A DNA stretch of 64,000 nucleotides from Paenibacillus crassostreae. GTDB taxonomy: Bacteria > Bacillota > Bacilli > Paenibacillales > Paenibacillaceae. A model generated the notes under the pieces. That model worked only from the letters and a program-made list of their open reading frames with translations. It did no database searches and was not told the DNA's origin. The first letter of the stretch is position 1, and each line of letters starts with the position of its first letter. The stretch lies in contig NZ_CP017770.1 in NCBI RefSeq assembly GCF_001857945.1, forward strand, positions 1,488,001 through 1,552,000, given 5' to 3'. Position numbers and translations under genes: made by a program. This document shows positions 1-9,605 of the stretch, piece after piece.

Positions 1-2570
1 TCCTGATCACCATCCACTACATAATCCTGCGCATCTACGGTTACACCATTCAAAGTGACTGACTCATCAGAATAGTTTACATAAACAGATGTACCCTCTT
101 CATATCTCACTTCAACGACACCGGGTTGATGTCGAATATGCTCCGTCATCCTTTTCGTTCTTACACTTGATAGAGCAGTATTAGCTTCTTCGTACATGGA
201 CACAGCTTGATCGTACCAATCCAAATAGTAAGATGAATAGTAAGTATCAAATCGCGTATATTTTAGTTTTGATGATGGCTCATATGTCCACAGAAAATGA
301 GGTGATGCTCCCAGTTCAATAGCACTTAATAACTGCTGTTTCATATCTTGATTATCATCCAGATTCATGGGAGAGCCCGCATAGTCTAGGTATCCGTGAA
401 TCACCATCTGATAGAAAGGAACAGCTTCATCCGTAATATTGAACCCACTAGATGACGTTGGAATATTAATAAGTTGATCCCCATAGCCCCATGCATAAGC
501 ATTTCCTCCAGCTAACATGAGATCTGGATAGCTTTCCTCTAACTTTCTTATTTGTTCTACTACAATATTCTTTGCAGATTCACGATAAACGACCCTGTTC
601 TCTCGATAATCTGAATTCAGAAGATCACCTAAATCCCTTAATGATAAGCCCATACTATCAAATGAAGAGAAAGTCCCCGTGAATTTATCAACATAATATG
701 GAAGCTTTGCGGGAGACAGTAGGTAATAACTACCTAAATCTATATCCATTCGATTAAATGAACGATTATAGGGTGAAAGTTCTGCCTGTTCCCTCGTAAT
801 AAAGCGAGCCGCATCTGAAGATGGTGTAAAGCTAGCATCATCATATACATGTTGGAATGCTACGTCAGGATATAAGTTACCACCTAGATCTTCCATTTGC
901 TTGGCTAACTTCATGAAATCGCCCTTATCTCCGAGCACACGATCAACCTTCATTTTGACAGGTAATTGGTGGTCTACCCCTTTATTGAACCAACCCATAT
1001 ATCTCATCTTAAGATTGGATATACCATCGGTGTTTAATTTCGCAGCGATTTCTCCTGCCTGATCAAAGCTAGTCATAGATATAATGTCATCATAGGGTAC
1101 ACCAAGGAATGATTGCTGCTTATCTACAGAACCTAACATATCCAGATAGAAGGGAATATCTTGCTCGTTCTGAAGGGGCGTTAATATATTGTTCTTCGTC
1201 AACAAATTCTGATAAAGCTTTGCCATTCCAGAATAGGTTGCATCCTTTCCAGATAGAAAACTATAACGGATACGAATATCACCCTGATATAAGTCAGCGG
1301 ACAATAGATCGATTTCTTGGATCGTTTGGCCTGTGTAAAGCTCCAACTCATCCTCACCACGAACTTCAAAACTACTATACACATGATTGAATGAGTTTTT
1401 CTTACCACTGATATCAGCATTTACACTAGCAATAGCATCTCCCTCTTCAATCACAGCAAACCAAGCCCCATCACCTGATTTCAATCCATAAACCGGCATG
1501 CGTGCATCCTCACTTACTTGCCCACGACTCCGGCTGTTATCATTCTCATCAGTTCCGTATACACGTTGCGCATATAGCTCATCTTTAACTTTTCCATTGT
1601 TTAAGTAGATGAGACTTCCCATCCCATCAGGTACGAACATGTACCCTTCATCTTCTTTTCCAGCTGATCCGAAATAATTTAGCATATCTATGCTTTTAAT
1701 TTGATGCGCTGCACTTTCCTGAATCTGACTCATCGGAACGGATACAACCAGACTGTTCTCCTCAAGGTGGTATTCAAGCGGAATGACAAAATTGGGCTTA
1801 TTAGACGCATTTCCACTCGAAATTCCATTCTCATCATTATCAAATGCCAAATCCTCTGCCGTATATCCTGCTTTTTCAAATGCGGCGATCATTTTATTCA
1901 TCACGAGTTGCTTCGAAATTTGCTCATCAAGTCGCTCCATTACTTCAGGATTATTTTCTGTGGGATAGTATCTAGCAGATACATACCTTTTAGAAGCATC
2001 ATCCAATGAATCTACAATCTTTTCCTGGAATCTTGATTTACTAATATATTTAGGTAGAACGTCAATACCAAGCGACATATCACCCAATGTATATGTGATT
2101 CGTATACCATTGGCAATACTTTCAGTCGTAAATTGTTGCTTACTAATGCTATGTGAGAAATTGTTATAGGTCTCTAACGTAGCTATGGCATCGCGAAATG
2201 AGACTCCGACTTGTGAAGAAAGAACTTCTTTCTCGAAAGCGGATGCTAATTCATCATCATTGCGTTCTGGCGGATTACTATACCACACTTGTCCTTGTTG
2301 TTTATCCAACACAGCTACTTCCGTAGTCTCCGGATTGATATATAAGCCCAACGCAGTATTCTGTGCCACCAGTACCATCCCAGATACCCCATCAGTGTTA
2401 TCATTTAATATAGCCATTTCTGATCCTGGAGCTAGCTGACTCTCGCCCTGGACATAGGCTGCTACATCGACCGCTGGAACCCCACGATTGATATAGATTA
2501 GAACACTGGCTGCTATACCGAGCAACACAACGCAGGTGAGTATCCTATATAGGACTTTTCGTTTGTTCAC
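1..2570 (-). CDS. DUF5696 domain-containing protein, 3' end cut by window edge
   Basis: Reading the minus strand from a GTG at 2570 gives an open frame of 856 codons that runs off the left edge, so the C-terminus is missing. The start is set by an AAGGAGG ribosome site about 8 bases upstream. The N-terminus (MNKRKVLYRILTCVVLLGIA) is a short basic stretch followed by one membrane segment at about residues 7-27, so most of the protein should lie outside the membrane. The remainder resembles the large DUF5696 proteins found at the end of Paenibacillus sugar-transport clusters; its second half has a glycosidase-like (TIM-barrel) feel, but I cannot assign a reaction. It is the last visible gene of the operon that begins at 9461 and probably acts on the same carbohydrate at the cell surface. 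Confidence 0.8.
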   Translation of the reverse strand, partial: MNKRKVLYRILTCVVLLGIAASVLIYINRGVPAVDVAAYVQGESQLAPGSEMAILNDNTDGVSGMVLVAQNTALGLYINPETTEVAVLDKQQGQVWYSNPPERNDDELASAFEKEVLSSQVGVSFRDAIATLETYNNFSHSISKQQFTTESIANGIRITYTLGDMSLGIDVLPKYISKSRFQEKIVDSLDDASKRYVSARYYPTENNPEVMERLDEQISKQLVMNKMIAAFEKAGYTAEDLAFDNDENGISSGNASNKPNFVIPLEYHLEENSLVVSVPMSQIQESAAHQIKSIDMLNYFGSAGKEDEGYMFVPDGMGSLIYLNNGKVKDELYAQRVYGTDENDNSRSRGQVSEDARMPVYGLKSGDGAWFAVIEEGDAIASVNADISGKKNSFNHVYSSFEVRGEDELELYTGQTIQEIDLLSADLYQGDIRIRYSFLSGKDATYSGMAKLYQNLLTKNNILTPLQNEQDIPFYLDMLGSVDKQQSFLGVPYDDIISMTSFDQAGEIAAKLNTDGISNLKMRYMGWFNKGVDHQLPVKMKVDRVLGDKGDFMKLAKQMEDLGGNLYPDVAFQHVYDDASFTPSSDAARFITREQAELSPYNRSFNRMDIDLGSYYLLSPAKLPYYVDKFTGTFSSFDSMGLSLRDLGDLLNSDYRENRVVYRESAKNIVVEQIRKLEESYPDLMLAGGNAYAWGYGDQLINIPTSSSGFNITDEAVPFYQMVIHGYLDYAGSPMNLDDNQDMKQQLLSAIELGASPHFLWTYEPSSKLKYTRFDTYYSSYYLDWYDQAVSMYEEANTALSSVRTKRMTEHIRHQPGVVEVRYEEGTSVYVNYSDESVTLNGVTVDAQDYVVDGDQ

Positions 2571-2584
2571 GTATGCGGCCTCCT

Positions 2585-3205
2585 TCACGTTCGGAAAATA
2601 ATTTCTTTATATACATTGTGAATAAAATCAAATATTTGTTGAACAAGACTAAACATCAACGTTCCTAGAAATACAATAATTCCCATGACTACAATGGTTA
2701 GTAACATGGTTGTAATCGTTTTTTTAGCTGTGTATTGATGCATCGTCATCGTGCCTACGAATAATAGGTACAGAAACCAGATACTTGCAATAACATTTAG
2801 CAGATAATAGAATACCGTCTCCTCACTCGCCATAAAATTACTTACTATTATTGTTGGCACGTAGATCAGAACAAGCGGTATTAAAGAATATGCTGTGGCC
2901 ATCACAATCTCTTTAAACTTCCCTTCCCCCTCCATCAAGGTCGTGATCGACCAATTCGAAATACACCATAGAAAGAAGGGTAATACGATGTATTTAAGTT
3001 CATCCAAACTATTCAAATATCTAGGATCATTAAAATTTACTAGAAATCCAGCATATTGCTTTTGCACAATCATGGTAATGACTACAAGGAGAAGAATCGC
3101 TAGAGCAACTTTTATTCGACCTTTGCCTTCATATTTGAGATCCCAGAATCCATCATATGGATGCACAATTAAATGAAGTGGGAACTTAATGAAATCCTGC
3201 TTCAC
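2585..3205 (-). CDS. YIP1-family membrane protein
   Basis: This 206-residue protein is mostly hydrophobic, with about five predicted membrane segments (roughly residues 30-48, 70-90, 102-122, 130-152 and 168-192) and a short basic N-terminus. This pattern and the PYDGFWDLKYE opening fit the YIP1 family, whose bacterial role is poorly known. The start is a GTG with an AAGGAGGG ribosome site 9 bases before it. That start lies 20 bases inside the end of the NHL-repeat gene, which points to translational coupling. It sits between the NHL protein and the DUF5696 protein in the transporter operon, so it may be a membrane partner of the two. Its function is unknown. Confidence 0.75.
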   Translation of the reverse strand: MKQDFIKFPLHLIVHPYDGFWDLKYEGKGRIKVALAILLLVVITMIVQKQYAGFLVNFNDPRYLNSLDELKYIVLPFFLWCISNWSITTLMEGEGKFKEIVMATAYSLIPLVLIYVPTIIVSNFMASEETVFYYLLNVIASIWFLYLLFVGTMTMHQYTAKKTITTMLLTIVVMGIIVFLGTLMFSLVQQIFDFIHNVYKEIIFRT

Positions 3206-4655
3206 GGCGTTCAGCCCTCCTTGTCTTTCTCTTCTTCCACAATTTATAAATTACAATACCTAGTATGAGTACCATAAGAAGAGATAAGAACGGTCCCAGT
3301 ACATCTTTCATAACTTCCCTACGATGTCTTTTATACGCGACAGAATAATGTTTACGGTCCATTCCCGCTTCGAAGTATTCTAACGCTTCCTCATTCTTCT
3401 TCTCCATAACTAAAGATTTACCAATGCCAATATAGGCGATATCATAGTTTGAATTTAATTGAAGAACTTGTTTCCAGCTGTTTACGGCCTCTGAATCTTC
3501 GCCTTCATAATGATGCCGTACAGCTTCATTCACACTACTACCGAATAATGTTGGTTCATACAGAATAATATTCGATTTTCCCCGATCTAATACAACCAAG
3601 GTCTCATTCAAAAACTCAATCGCTACTGGTGTCTTAAAGGTTCCTAGTTGTGTTCCTTTCGCACCAAAAATATATAATAGATTACCCTCATCATCGTAGG
3701 TGAATATACGCCCCCGAAGTGAATCCAGGGCACTGTACATCCCACCCTCACGTACCTTTATATCGATAAATTTCGAAGGACCTGCATTTCCACCAAAAAT
3801 ACTATAGCGAATGTCCCCCATCACATCGAAATATCCAATACGCTTAAGTACATCCTCTCCAGAAGGATTTAACCGCTTAATCGGCTCTTTAGAGTCAGGA
3901 TCAATATTCGTGGCATACACGAATCCCTTATAATCAATATCAACATTTGAGAATTCTGTTGGAATAAATAGTTCCATTTGTTGCTTCTGAGCCTTCGTGG
4001 AAACTAGACGCCAGAAGTAATCGACTACATTCCTCTCAATTTTATTCGTTCCTACATATCCTATGAACTTTCCCTTATCATCGAATTGCACAATTCCTTC
4101 GAAGACGCCACGGGATACAACATAGACACGATTCGCTTTATCTACAGTTAATTTCAATGGGACAAAGGTAAAATCATCCGGAAGTATATCTGACTTCGGT
4201 TCCTTAATAATGTTGATATAGTCACCATCAGGAGATAATACAACTATGCGTTGATTATCTGTATCCGCGATGTAGATATTCCCCTCATTATTTGCAAAAA
4301 TACCACTTGGATTGTTAAACACATTCTTCACTCCTTCAACTTCGAAAGAGTCAATAATCCTTATTACATTTAACTTGGCATCCAAACATACAATCCGATG
4401 GTTACCACTATCTAGAATGTATACCACACCACTATCTGCGACATACATATCACTTGGTTCCACGAAATCTCCAATTCCAAGATCAGTACCTGAAATAGAA
4501 CGAATTGGAACATATGGCGCCGGCGACGGTACCGCTTCTTCCCAATAATTATAGTTGTAACTCTCATAGGGTGCCGAAGCTGCCGATGTAGTCTTCGGGG
4601 AAAATACTATCAGGGAAACAACTGCGATCATTAGAAGCCATTTTTTCGCTGTCAA
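3186..4655 (-). CDS. NHL-repeat protein with TPR-like region and C-terminal membrane anchor
   Basis: The protein has 489 residues: a signal peptide (about 1-25, ending TTSAASA), a run of NHL-type beta-propeller repeats (about 60-355; for example VYILDSGNHRIVCLD and NIYIADTDNQRIVVLSPDG), a tetratricopeptide-like stretch (about 385-430, VNSWKQVLQLNSNYDIAYIG), one membrane segment (about 448-470) and a basic tail. The propeller should therefore sit outside the cell with a C-terminal anchor. The start is a TTG; a GGGGG ribosome site lies about 8 bases upstream and no ATG is equally well placed. The gene follows the two ABC permeases and overlaps the YIP1 gene. NHL proteins usually mediate binding or scaffolding. 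A role in presenting sugars to the transporter is inferred from context only. Confidence 0.8.
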   Translation of the reverse strand: MTAKKWLLMIAVVSLIVFSPKTTSAASAPYESYNYNYWEEAVPSPAPYVPIRSISGTDLGIGDFVEPSDMYVADSGVVYILDSGNHRIVCLDAKLNVIRIIDSFEVEGVKNVFNNPSGIFANNEGNIYIADTDNQRIVVLSPDGDYINIIKEPKSDILPDDFTFVPLKLTVDKANRVYVVSRGVFEGIVQFDDKGKFIGYVGTNKIERNVVDYFWRLVSTKAQKQQMELFIPTEFSNVDIDYKGFVYATNIDPDSKEPIKRLNPSGEDVLKRIGYFDVMGDIRYSIFGGNAGPSKFIDIKVREGGMYSALDSLRGRIFTYDDEGNLLYIFGAKGTQLGTFKTPVAIEFLNETLVVLDRGKSNIILYEPTLFGSSVNEAVRHHYEGEDSEAVNSWKQVLQLNSNYDIAYIGIGKSLVMEKKNEEALEYFEAGMDRKHYSVAYKRHRREVMKDVLGPFLSLLMVLILGIVIYKLWKKRKTRRAERREAGFH

Positions 4656-4670
4656 TGGTTTTCCCCCTCT

Positions 4671-5537
4671 CTAATCCTTCATACCAGAAGTAGCCATCGT
4701 CTCAAGAATACGGCTTTGTGAAAATACAAACAACGTAATCGGAACACTCATCAGTATCAGAGCTACTGCTGCTCCCACACCCGCCCGAGCTACACCACCC
4801 ATCACAATCTGATTGGCTGCATAATGAAGCGATTTCAATTGTTCACTGTAAATAAATCCATTTCCATCTGACCCCCATAACATCTGAAACAATAGAATGA
4901 TAAGTGTTAGCCATGCGGGTTTTACATTCGGCATAACAATCGTCCAGAAGATACGATATTCACTAGCACCGTCAATCTTAGCGGCTTCAAGCAAAGCATC
5001 CGGAATCTGTTCCATGAACTGTTTCATCAAATAAAGTCCAAGTGGAAAGGCGAAGGCAGGAACAATAACCGCCCAATACGTATCAATAAATCCGATCCAT
5101 GACATGATCATATAATTGGGGATCGCAGTTACAGCACCCGAGAACATGAGTGACAATACGACAATCTGGAATAGAAACCGTCCACCAGGAAATTTATGTT
5201 TGGCTAAAGGATAAGCTGCCGCTGAAGCCAGAAGCACATGTCCAAGAATTCCCATACCTGTAATGAAAACTGTATTAAAGATATATCTCGAAAAAGGTAC
5301 CCAAGAATTCCCCAACAAATTAATAAGATCTGCGAAATTATCCATTGTTGGATTGCGAACAAATAATCTTGGAGGAAACAAGAAAATTTCATCTAAAGGT
5401 TTAAAGGCATTATTAATCGCATAGATCAATGGAAGTACCATGAAAGATCCCATCACACATAGCAGCATAAATAGTGAAAAGTTACCAAAGAGAGAACGAT
5501 TTACTCGCTTTGTTCGCAGTCGCAGGAGAAAATTCAT
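4671..5537 (-). CDS. Carbohydrate ABC transporter permease (MalG type)
   Basis: This is the second permease of a CUT1-type sugar importer. It has about six membrane segments, and the EAA loop that contacts the ATPase is visible as EAAKIDGASEYRIFWTIVMP near residues 185-205. The ATG at 5537 is preferred: GGTGA lies 7 bases before it, whereas a GTG at 5549 directly abuts the upstream ribosome site and overlaps the stop of the preceding permease. The frame follows the MalF-type permease with essentially no gap, so the two are translationally linked. No ATPase is encoded here; a shared MsmX-type ATPase elsewhere in the genome is the usual solution in this group. The substrate is not readable from the sequence. 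Confidence 0.93.
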   Translation of the reverse strand: MNFLLRLRTKRVNRSLFGNFSLFMLLCVMGSFMVLPLIYAINNAFKPLDEIFLFPPRLFVRNPTMDNFADLINLLGNSWVPFSRYIFNTVFITGMGILGHVLLASAAAYPLAKHKFPGGRFLFQIVVLSLMFSGAVTAIPNYMIMSWIGFIDTYWAVIVPAFAFPLGLYLMKQFMEQIPDALLEAAKIDGASEYRIFWTIVMPNVKPAWLTLIILLFQMLWGSDGNGFIYSEQLKSLHYAANQIVMGGVARAGVGAAVALILMSVPITLFVFSQSRILETMATSGMKD

Positions 5538-5541
5538 TTCA

Positions 5542-6510
5542 TTAGTCACCCACCTTGCGCAAAAGTTTTTGAATAATTAGATTACTTCCTACCATCATTA
5601 TGAATAGTACTGTCGCAATGGCGGATGAATATCCCATTTCAAAACGAATCGTTCCGAAATCGATTAGATGTGTTACGACCGTCTGTGCAGCGTAGTTGAC
5701 ACTAGGGAAGCCAGCAAGATAGATCGATACATCCGATACAGCGAACGAAGTCGTTAGCTGTATCACGGCACCAAACATAAGCTGAGGCTTCATGGATGGT
5801 AGAGTGATAAACCATAGTTCTTGCCAGCGATTCTTCACACCATCTACAGCACCTGCTTCATACAATGTTCTATCTACTGTCTGTAACCCCGCAATGAACG
5901 CTAGAAATCCAGTACCTAAACTAAGCCATAATTGAACTAGAATAATAATAGGCATGATGTATGCTTCCGTCTTCAACCATTGAATAGGTTCAAGTAAAAT
6001 CCCCCATTTAATTAGAAAACCATTCATAACCCCATATCTATCACCTGAGAAGATCATCAACCAAATGAAGAATACATTCCCTGAAATCGACGGTGCATAG
6101 AACACTAATGTCATAAATGCTCGCCATTTCGGTGACAGCTCATTGATTATCCATGCAAAAATGAAACAGGCGATATAACTTATCGGCCCAGTGATCGTTG
6201 CAAACAGTAATGTATTCTTGATAGCAATTAAGAACACATCATCCTCTAGAAACAATCGTATATAGTTCTGCCAACCGACAAACCTTGGAAACTCTAACAT
6301 ATTGAAATAAGTGAAACTTATAATAATGGACATCACAACAGGCAGAATAGTAAACAAACTAAAAAGTATCATATAAGGAGCCATCAAAATATATGAATGT
6401 TTATTCGCCTTGATTGCGTTTTTTTTCATTCCCCACCAGGAATTTGGTTGAGGGGAAGGCTCGCCAGCAGTTATCACTGAGCGATTATCTTGTAAATTTG
6501 ATTGTCGCAT
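5542..6510 (-). CDS. Sugar ABC transporter permease (MalF type)
   Basis: This 322-residue inner-membrane permease has about six membrane segments after a roughly 35-residue cytoplasmic N-terminus. The EAA loop is seen as LYEAGAVDGVKNRWQELWFI around residues 215-235. It pairs with the MalG-type permease downstream to form the channel of a CUT1 importer, and it lies 15 bases after the giant solute-binding protein. A GGGAGGGG ribosome site precedes the ATG. No nucleotide-binding subunit is in the operon. Substrate specificity cannot be told from the permease. The linked DUF5696, NHL and carbohydrate-binding modules suggest an oligosaccharide or polysaccharide fragment. Confidence 0.93.
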   Translation of the reverse strand: MRQSNLQDNRSVITAGEPSPQPNSWWGMKKNAIKANKHSYILMAPYMILFSLFTILPVVMSIIISFTYFNMLEFPRFVGWQNYIRLFLEDDVFLIAIKNTLLFATITGPISYIACFIFAWIINELSPKWRAFMTLVFYAPSISGNVFFIWLMIFSGDRYGVMNGFLIKWGILLEPIQWLKTEAYIMPIIILVQLWLSLGTGFLAFIAGLQTVDRTLYEAGAVDGVKNRWQELWFITLPSMKPQLMFGAVIQLTTSFAVSDVSIYLAGFPSVNYAAQTVVTHLIDFGTIRFEMGYSSAIATVLFIMMVGSNLIIQKLLRKVGD

Positions 6511-6524
6511 CCTTAACCCCTCCC

Positions 6525-9461
6525 TTAATCTAATAGACCAAATTCTTTACGTTTCGTACGTATTTCATCTTGAATGTACTGAGTGTAGTCCATTAGGGCT
6601 TCACGGGGTTCAACTTTATTGTTCACAACTTTATAGAATGCATTAAGAAGATGACGTCCCGTGAAATAACCTCCAGGTACTTCTGGAATTCCTTGCACCC
6701 ATTCGAATTGCGCCTTCAGATTCTGATAATCACTGACTGGCCATGGTAGTTGATCAAGTGCGTTGGTGTTAGCCGTTGGATAACGCGCTGCCGCCCCCAT
6801 CAACCCTTCCATCTCCCGTCCGAATTGAACTTGAGTCTCTTCACTCGTCCACCATTTCATGAATTCCCATGCAGCTTCTTTATCTTCCGCAGCTTCCATC
6901 ATAATCACACCATTACCACCACTTGGTACTACACGATTAATCGTTCCATCACTTTGCAAGGTCCCAGGAACAGGAACGAAACCCCACATTCCACGAATTT
7001 CTGGCGCAAACACAGACAATTGGTTATATACTGTATAATCAGCTATCGCAACTGGCATTTGCCCTGTACGGAATCGGTTCGCGAAATCATATTCTTTCTC
7101 CAATTTGTAATCTGTATAGAATTCCGTCCATTGTTTGAATGATTCCGTACCCTTTCTTGAATCAAGATCTGAAGCTTTACCCCCTTCGCGATAGAAGGAG
7201 CCTCCTGATTGCATAAGAAGCATAGCGTACACGGAGTTAGGCGCAATATTCTCTCCTGGATAAGAAGGGACTAATACAAGCGGAAGTCCAAACTCCATAT
7301 GGTTCTTATTAAGTACAGCCAATAGATTTTGCACATCATCCCAAGTCTGGGGAACATCTAACTCCAATTCTTTCAATATATCTTTTCGGTAGAATAGCAT
7401 ATTAAATGTCTGCGTCTCTGGGAGTGCATATACGCCTTCATTATATGTGTATGGAACCAAGGCACTCGTTCTAAATCGTTCCGCGACATCTTCAAAATCG
7501 TTAAATTTCGACAAATCTGTTGTCGCATTCCTCATCGCATAATTTACGGGTATATCATTCGTAATCTGCATTGCCACATCCGGGCCTTGACCTGCTAATG
7601 TTGCCGAGAGCAATGTATTCATCTGGACAAGCTTCAGGTTGACACTAATACCACTCTCTGATGTGAAACTTTCATCAATCATGGATTTTATCGTATTCGC
7701 CTGATCTCGCCCACTCCCAATCCAAACCGTTACCGTTCTTTTTTCCTTACCTTCTGCCACATTTCCGATTTGATTGTAATCAATGACGAAGGAATATACG
7801 AAGGTTAGCCATTCATGCCACATTTTGGCGAACCATCCCATCCCATCCATGGGTAGCTGTTCATCAGGAGAAGCAATATAGATCGTATCAATTTCCAGTG
7901 GTTGCTCTCTCGCTTTTTGTAGCCAAGTACCTAGTCCTCCCGTGTTTGTCTTATAAGCTCCAAGCCTTCTAGGAATAGTGTCGGGCTCATCAATCATTTC
8001 ATCTAATTGTAGAGCCATTGTTTTCAATAATGCCTCTTGATCGCTTCCCTGACCTGATAACTCTTTCAATTGCTTGGCTACTGATTGTAGTCTCGTACTT
8101 TCTGTTTGAAAAACTTCCAATAAATTTGGAATTTGCATCTCCACACGATAGTCACGGACTTCATCCGGATTAGTACCTGTAATCATTAATATTTTGCGAT
8201 ACATAGCATTCAGATTGAAGAGACTCTCTTCCACTTCACGAATTAATGGTGCGAATTCTCCAAGACTAACTTCAAGTCTTAGAACATGCTTACCCTTCTC
8301 CAAGTAATATCTATAAGGGTCTTCACCGCCCATCACATCCATACGGTAACCACCTTTATATCGGAACGCCACCTGTTCCATTTCTTGAAATGGAACGACC
8401 CCATCAATCGTTAATATACGTGTTGAATAAATACCTCTTACAAAATTCTGCTGAGATTTAAAGGCAATTTGGTACAATCCCGTCTCAGGAACGTCCACTT
8501 CCCATTCGATCCATTCTCCTGGAATCCGCCAATTATGTCCGCCAATCGTATTAACCTTCACCTTGGACGGACTATAAGGATACACCGCGGGACTTGTACG
8601 CTCACTCACTGGATATAACGTTGGTGACGACTTAGCAATGGCATTCTCCCCTTGAATTTCAACGAGAATCCCCTTCGTTTCTTCCGCTTTATCCGATTCA
8701 TACTGTTTAAGTACTTCCTCATAAGTTAGAGCAATCGGTGATTGAAATAATTTCAATTGTCGAATAACCATCGGTTCACGTTGTGATTGGAGTGAGATGG
8801 TATGATCACCTTTACTGAAATAAAATTGAAAAGGACGATCGAAATACCCTTCAGAATCTTTTATCACAACTTCGCGCCAGTTAGGTCGCTCCACCTGTTG
8901 CGGGCGAAGGTCATTTCCTTGATTATCCACCTGCACTTCTTTAAGTTCATTATCCCAAATTCGGTCAAAATGCAAATAAGCAGCTTCTTCAAATGGGAGT
9001 GCACCATCAATCCGTAGTGAACGCTCTATACTCGAGCTTTTCCCTGCGATTGGATAATATAAAGCCGATAAATTATACAATCCTGGCTCATCAATATGAA
9101 TTTGCCATAGTGCTTCCCCTTCTTCACCAGTCAAAAGTGATGTTCCATCCATCCCCTCATAATCTTCTAAAGTTTCAATATCTTGTCCTTCGGTTTTTAT
9201 ATATTGATTTGCTTCAACAATCACTTCCAGCTCTGGATGTGATTCAGTATCATATTGTTCTAAATAATCACTGTATTCTATAGCTTCATTAGTCGCATTT
9301 GCCAAATCCTCTGCTATAGACATATCCAATTGATCGGAAGTCTCATTTATTTGTGATTCCGCTTGTACTATAGGAATAAACGCCGGAATCAGTAAGGCCA
9401 TAAACATGATAACCGTCAACATACTTATCAACATTTTTTTCAAACGATGATTCACTAACAT
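6525..9461 (-). CDS. Giant extracellular solute-binding protein with carbohydrate-binding-like modules
   Basis: The protein has about 978 residues, twice the size of an ordinary sugar-binding protein. It starts with a signal peptide (about 1-35, ending IVQAE) that has no lipobox cysteine. Two beta-sandwich modules of CBM6/35 feel follow at about 90-245 and 260-415; each carries a phrase of the type ETGLYQIAF or EPGLYNLSALYYP and an RSLRIDG or RILTIDG strand. A helical linker comes next (about 430-540), then a family-1 solute-binding domain (about 590-970; TVTVWIGSGRDQ, PQTWDDV, AAWEFMKWWTSEETQ). The ATG at 9461 is chosen because GGGGGG lies 9 bases upstream; a start at 9491 has no ribosome site. 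It heads the operon with two permeases and probably captures and presents a complex glycan fragment. Confidence 0.9.
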   Translation of the reverse strand: MLVNHRLKKMLISMLTVIMFMALLIPAFIPIVQAESQINETSDQLDMSIAEDLANATNEAIEYSDYLEQYDTESHPELEVIVEANQYIKTEGQDIETLEDYEGMDGTSLLTGEEGEALWQIHIDEPGLYNLSALYYPIAGKSSSIERSLRIDGALPFEEAAYLHFDRIWDNELKEVQVDNQGNDLRPQQVERPNWREVVIKDSEGYFDRPFQFYFSKGDHTISLQSQREPMVIRQLKLFQSPIALTYEEVLKQYESDKAEETKGILVEIQGENAIAKSSPTLYPVSERTSPAVYPYSPSKVKVNTIGGHNWRIPGEWIEWEVDVPETGLYQIAFKSQQNFVRGIYSTRILTIDGVVPFQEMEQVAFRYKGGYRMDVMGGEDPYRYYLEKGKHVLRLEVSLGEFAPLIREVEESLFNLNAMYRKILMITGTNPDEVRDYRVEMQIPNLLEVFQTESTRLQSVAKQLKELSGQGSDQEALLKTMALQLDEMIDEPDTIPRRLGAYKTNTGGLGTWLQKAREQPLEIDTIYIASPDEQLPMDGMGWFAKMWHEWLTFVYSFVIDYNQIGNVAEGKEKRTVTVWIGSGRDQANTIKSMIDESFTSESGISVNLKLVQMNTLLSATLAGQGPDVAMQITNDIPVNYAMRNATTDLSKFNDFEDVAERFRTSALVPYTYNEGVYALPETQTFNMLFYRKDILKELELDVPQTWDDVQNLLAVLNKNHMEFGLPLVLVPSYPGENIAPNSVYAMLLMQSGGSFYREGGKASDLDSRKGTESFKQWTEFYTDYKLEKEYDFANRFRTGQMPVAIADYTVYNQLSVFAPEIRGMWGFVPVPGTLQSDGTINRVVPSGGNGVIMMEAAEDKEAAWEFMKWWTSEETQVQFGREMEGLMGAAARYPTANTNALDQLPWPVSDYQNLKAQFEWVQGIPEVPGGYFTGRHLLNAFYKVVNNKVEPREALMDYTQYIQDEIRTKRKEFGLLD

Positions 9462-9548
9462 CAATGCACGCCCCCCATAAGCACTAAGCAAGTCTAGAAT
9501 AACCCATCACCTTGCCAATATTCTCATCAGAACAAAGGTATGAATGAA

Positions 9549-9587
9549 AACAACAAGAGTGCACCATATCGGCACCCTTGTTGTTAA
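9549..9587 (-). terminator. Rho-independent terminator after the lipoprotein gene
   Basis: The stem arms AACAACAAG and CTTGTTGTT, extended inward by GGTGC/GCACC-type pairs, are followed on the minus strand by a T-rich tail. It lies between the second solute-binding lipoprotein and the start of the giant-binding-protein operon, so the two are likely separate transcription units or joined only by read-through. Confidence 0.8.
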
Positions 9588-9605
9588 CATGATTCAAGCA
9601 AAGGT

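Noticed and set aside
1109..2439. Plus-strand frames opposite the DUF5696 gene
   Set aside because: They overlap a long, well-supported minus-strand frame and have no ribosome sites or recognisable products.
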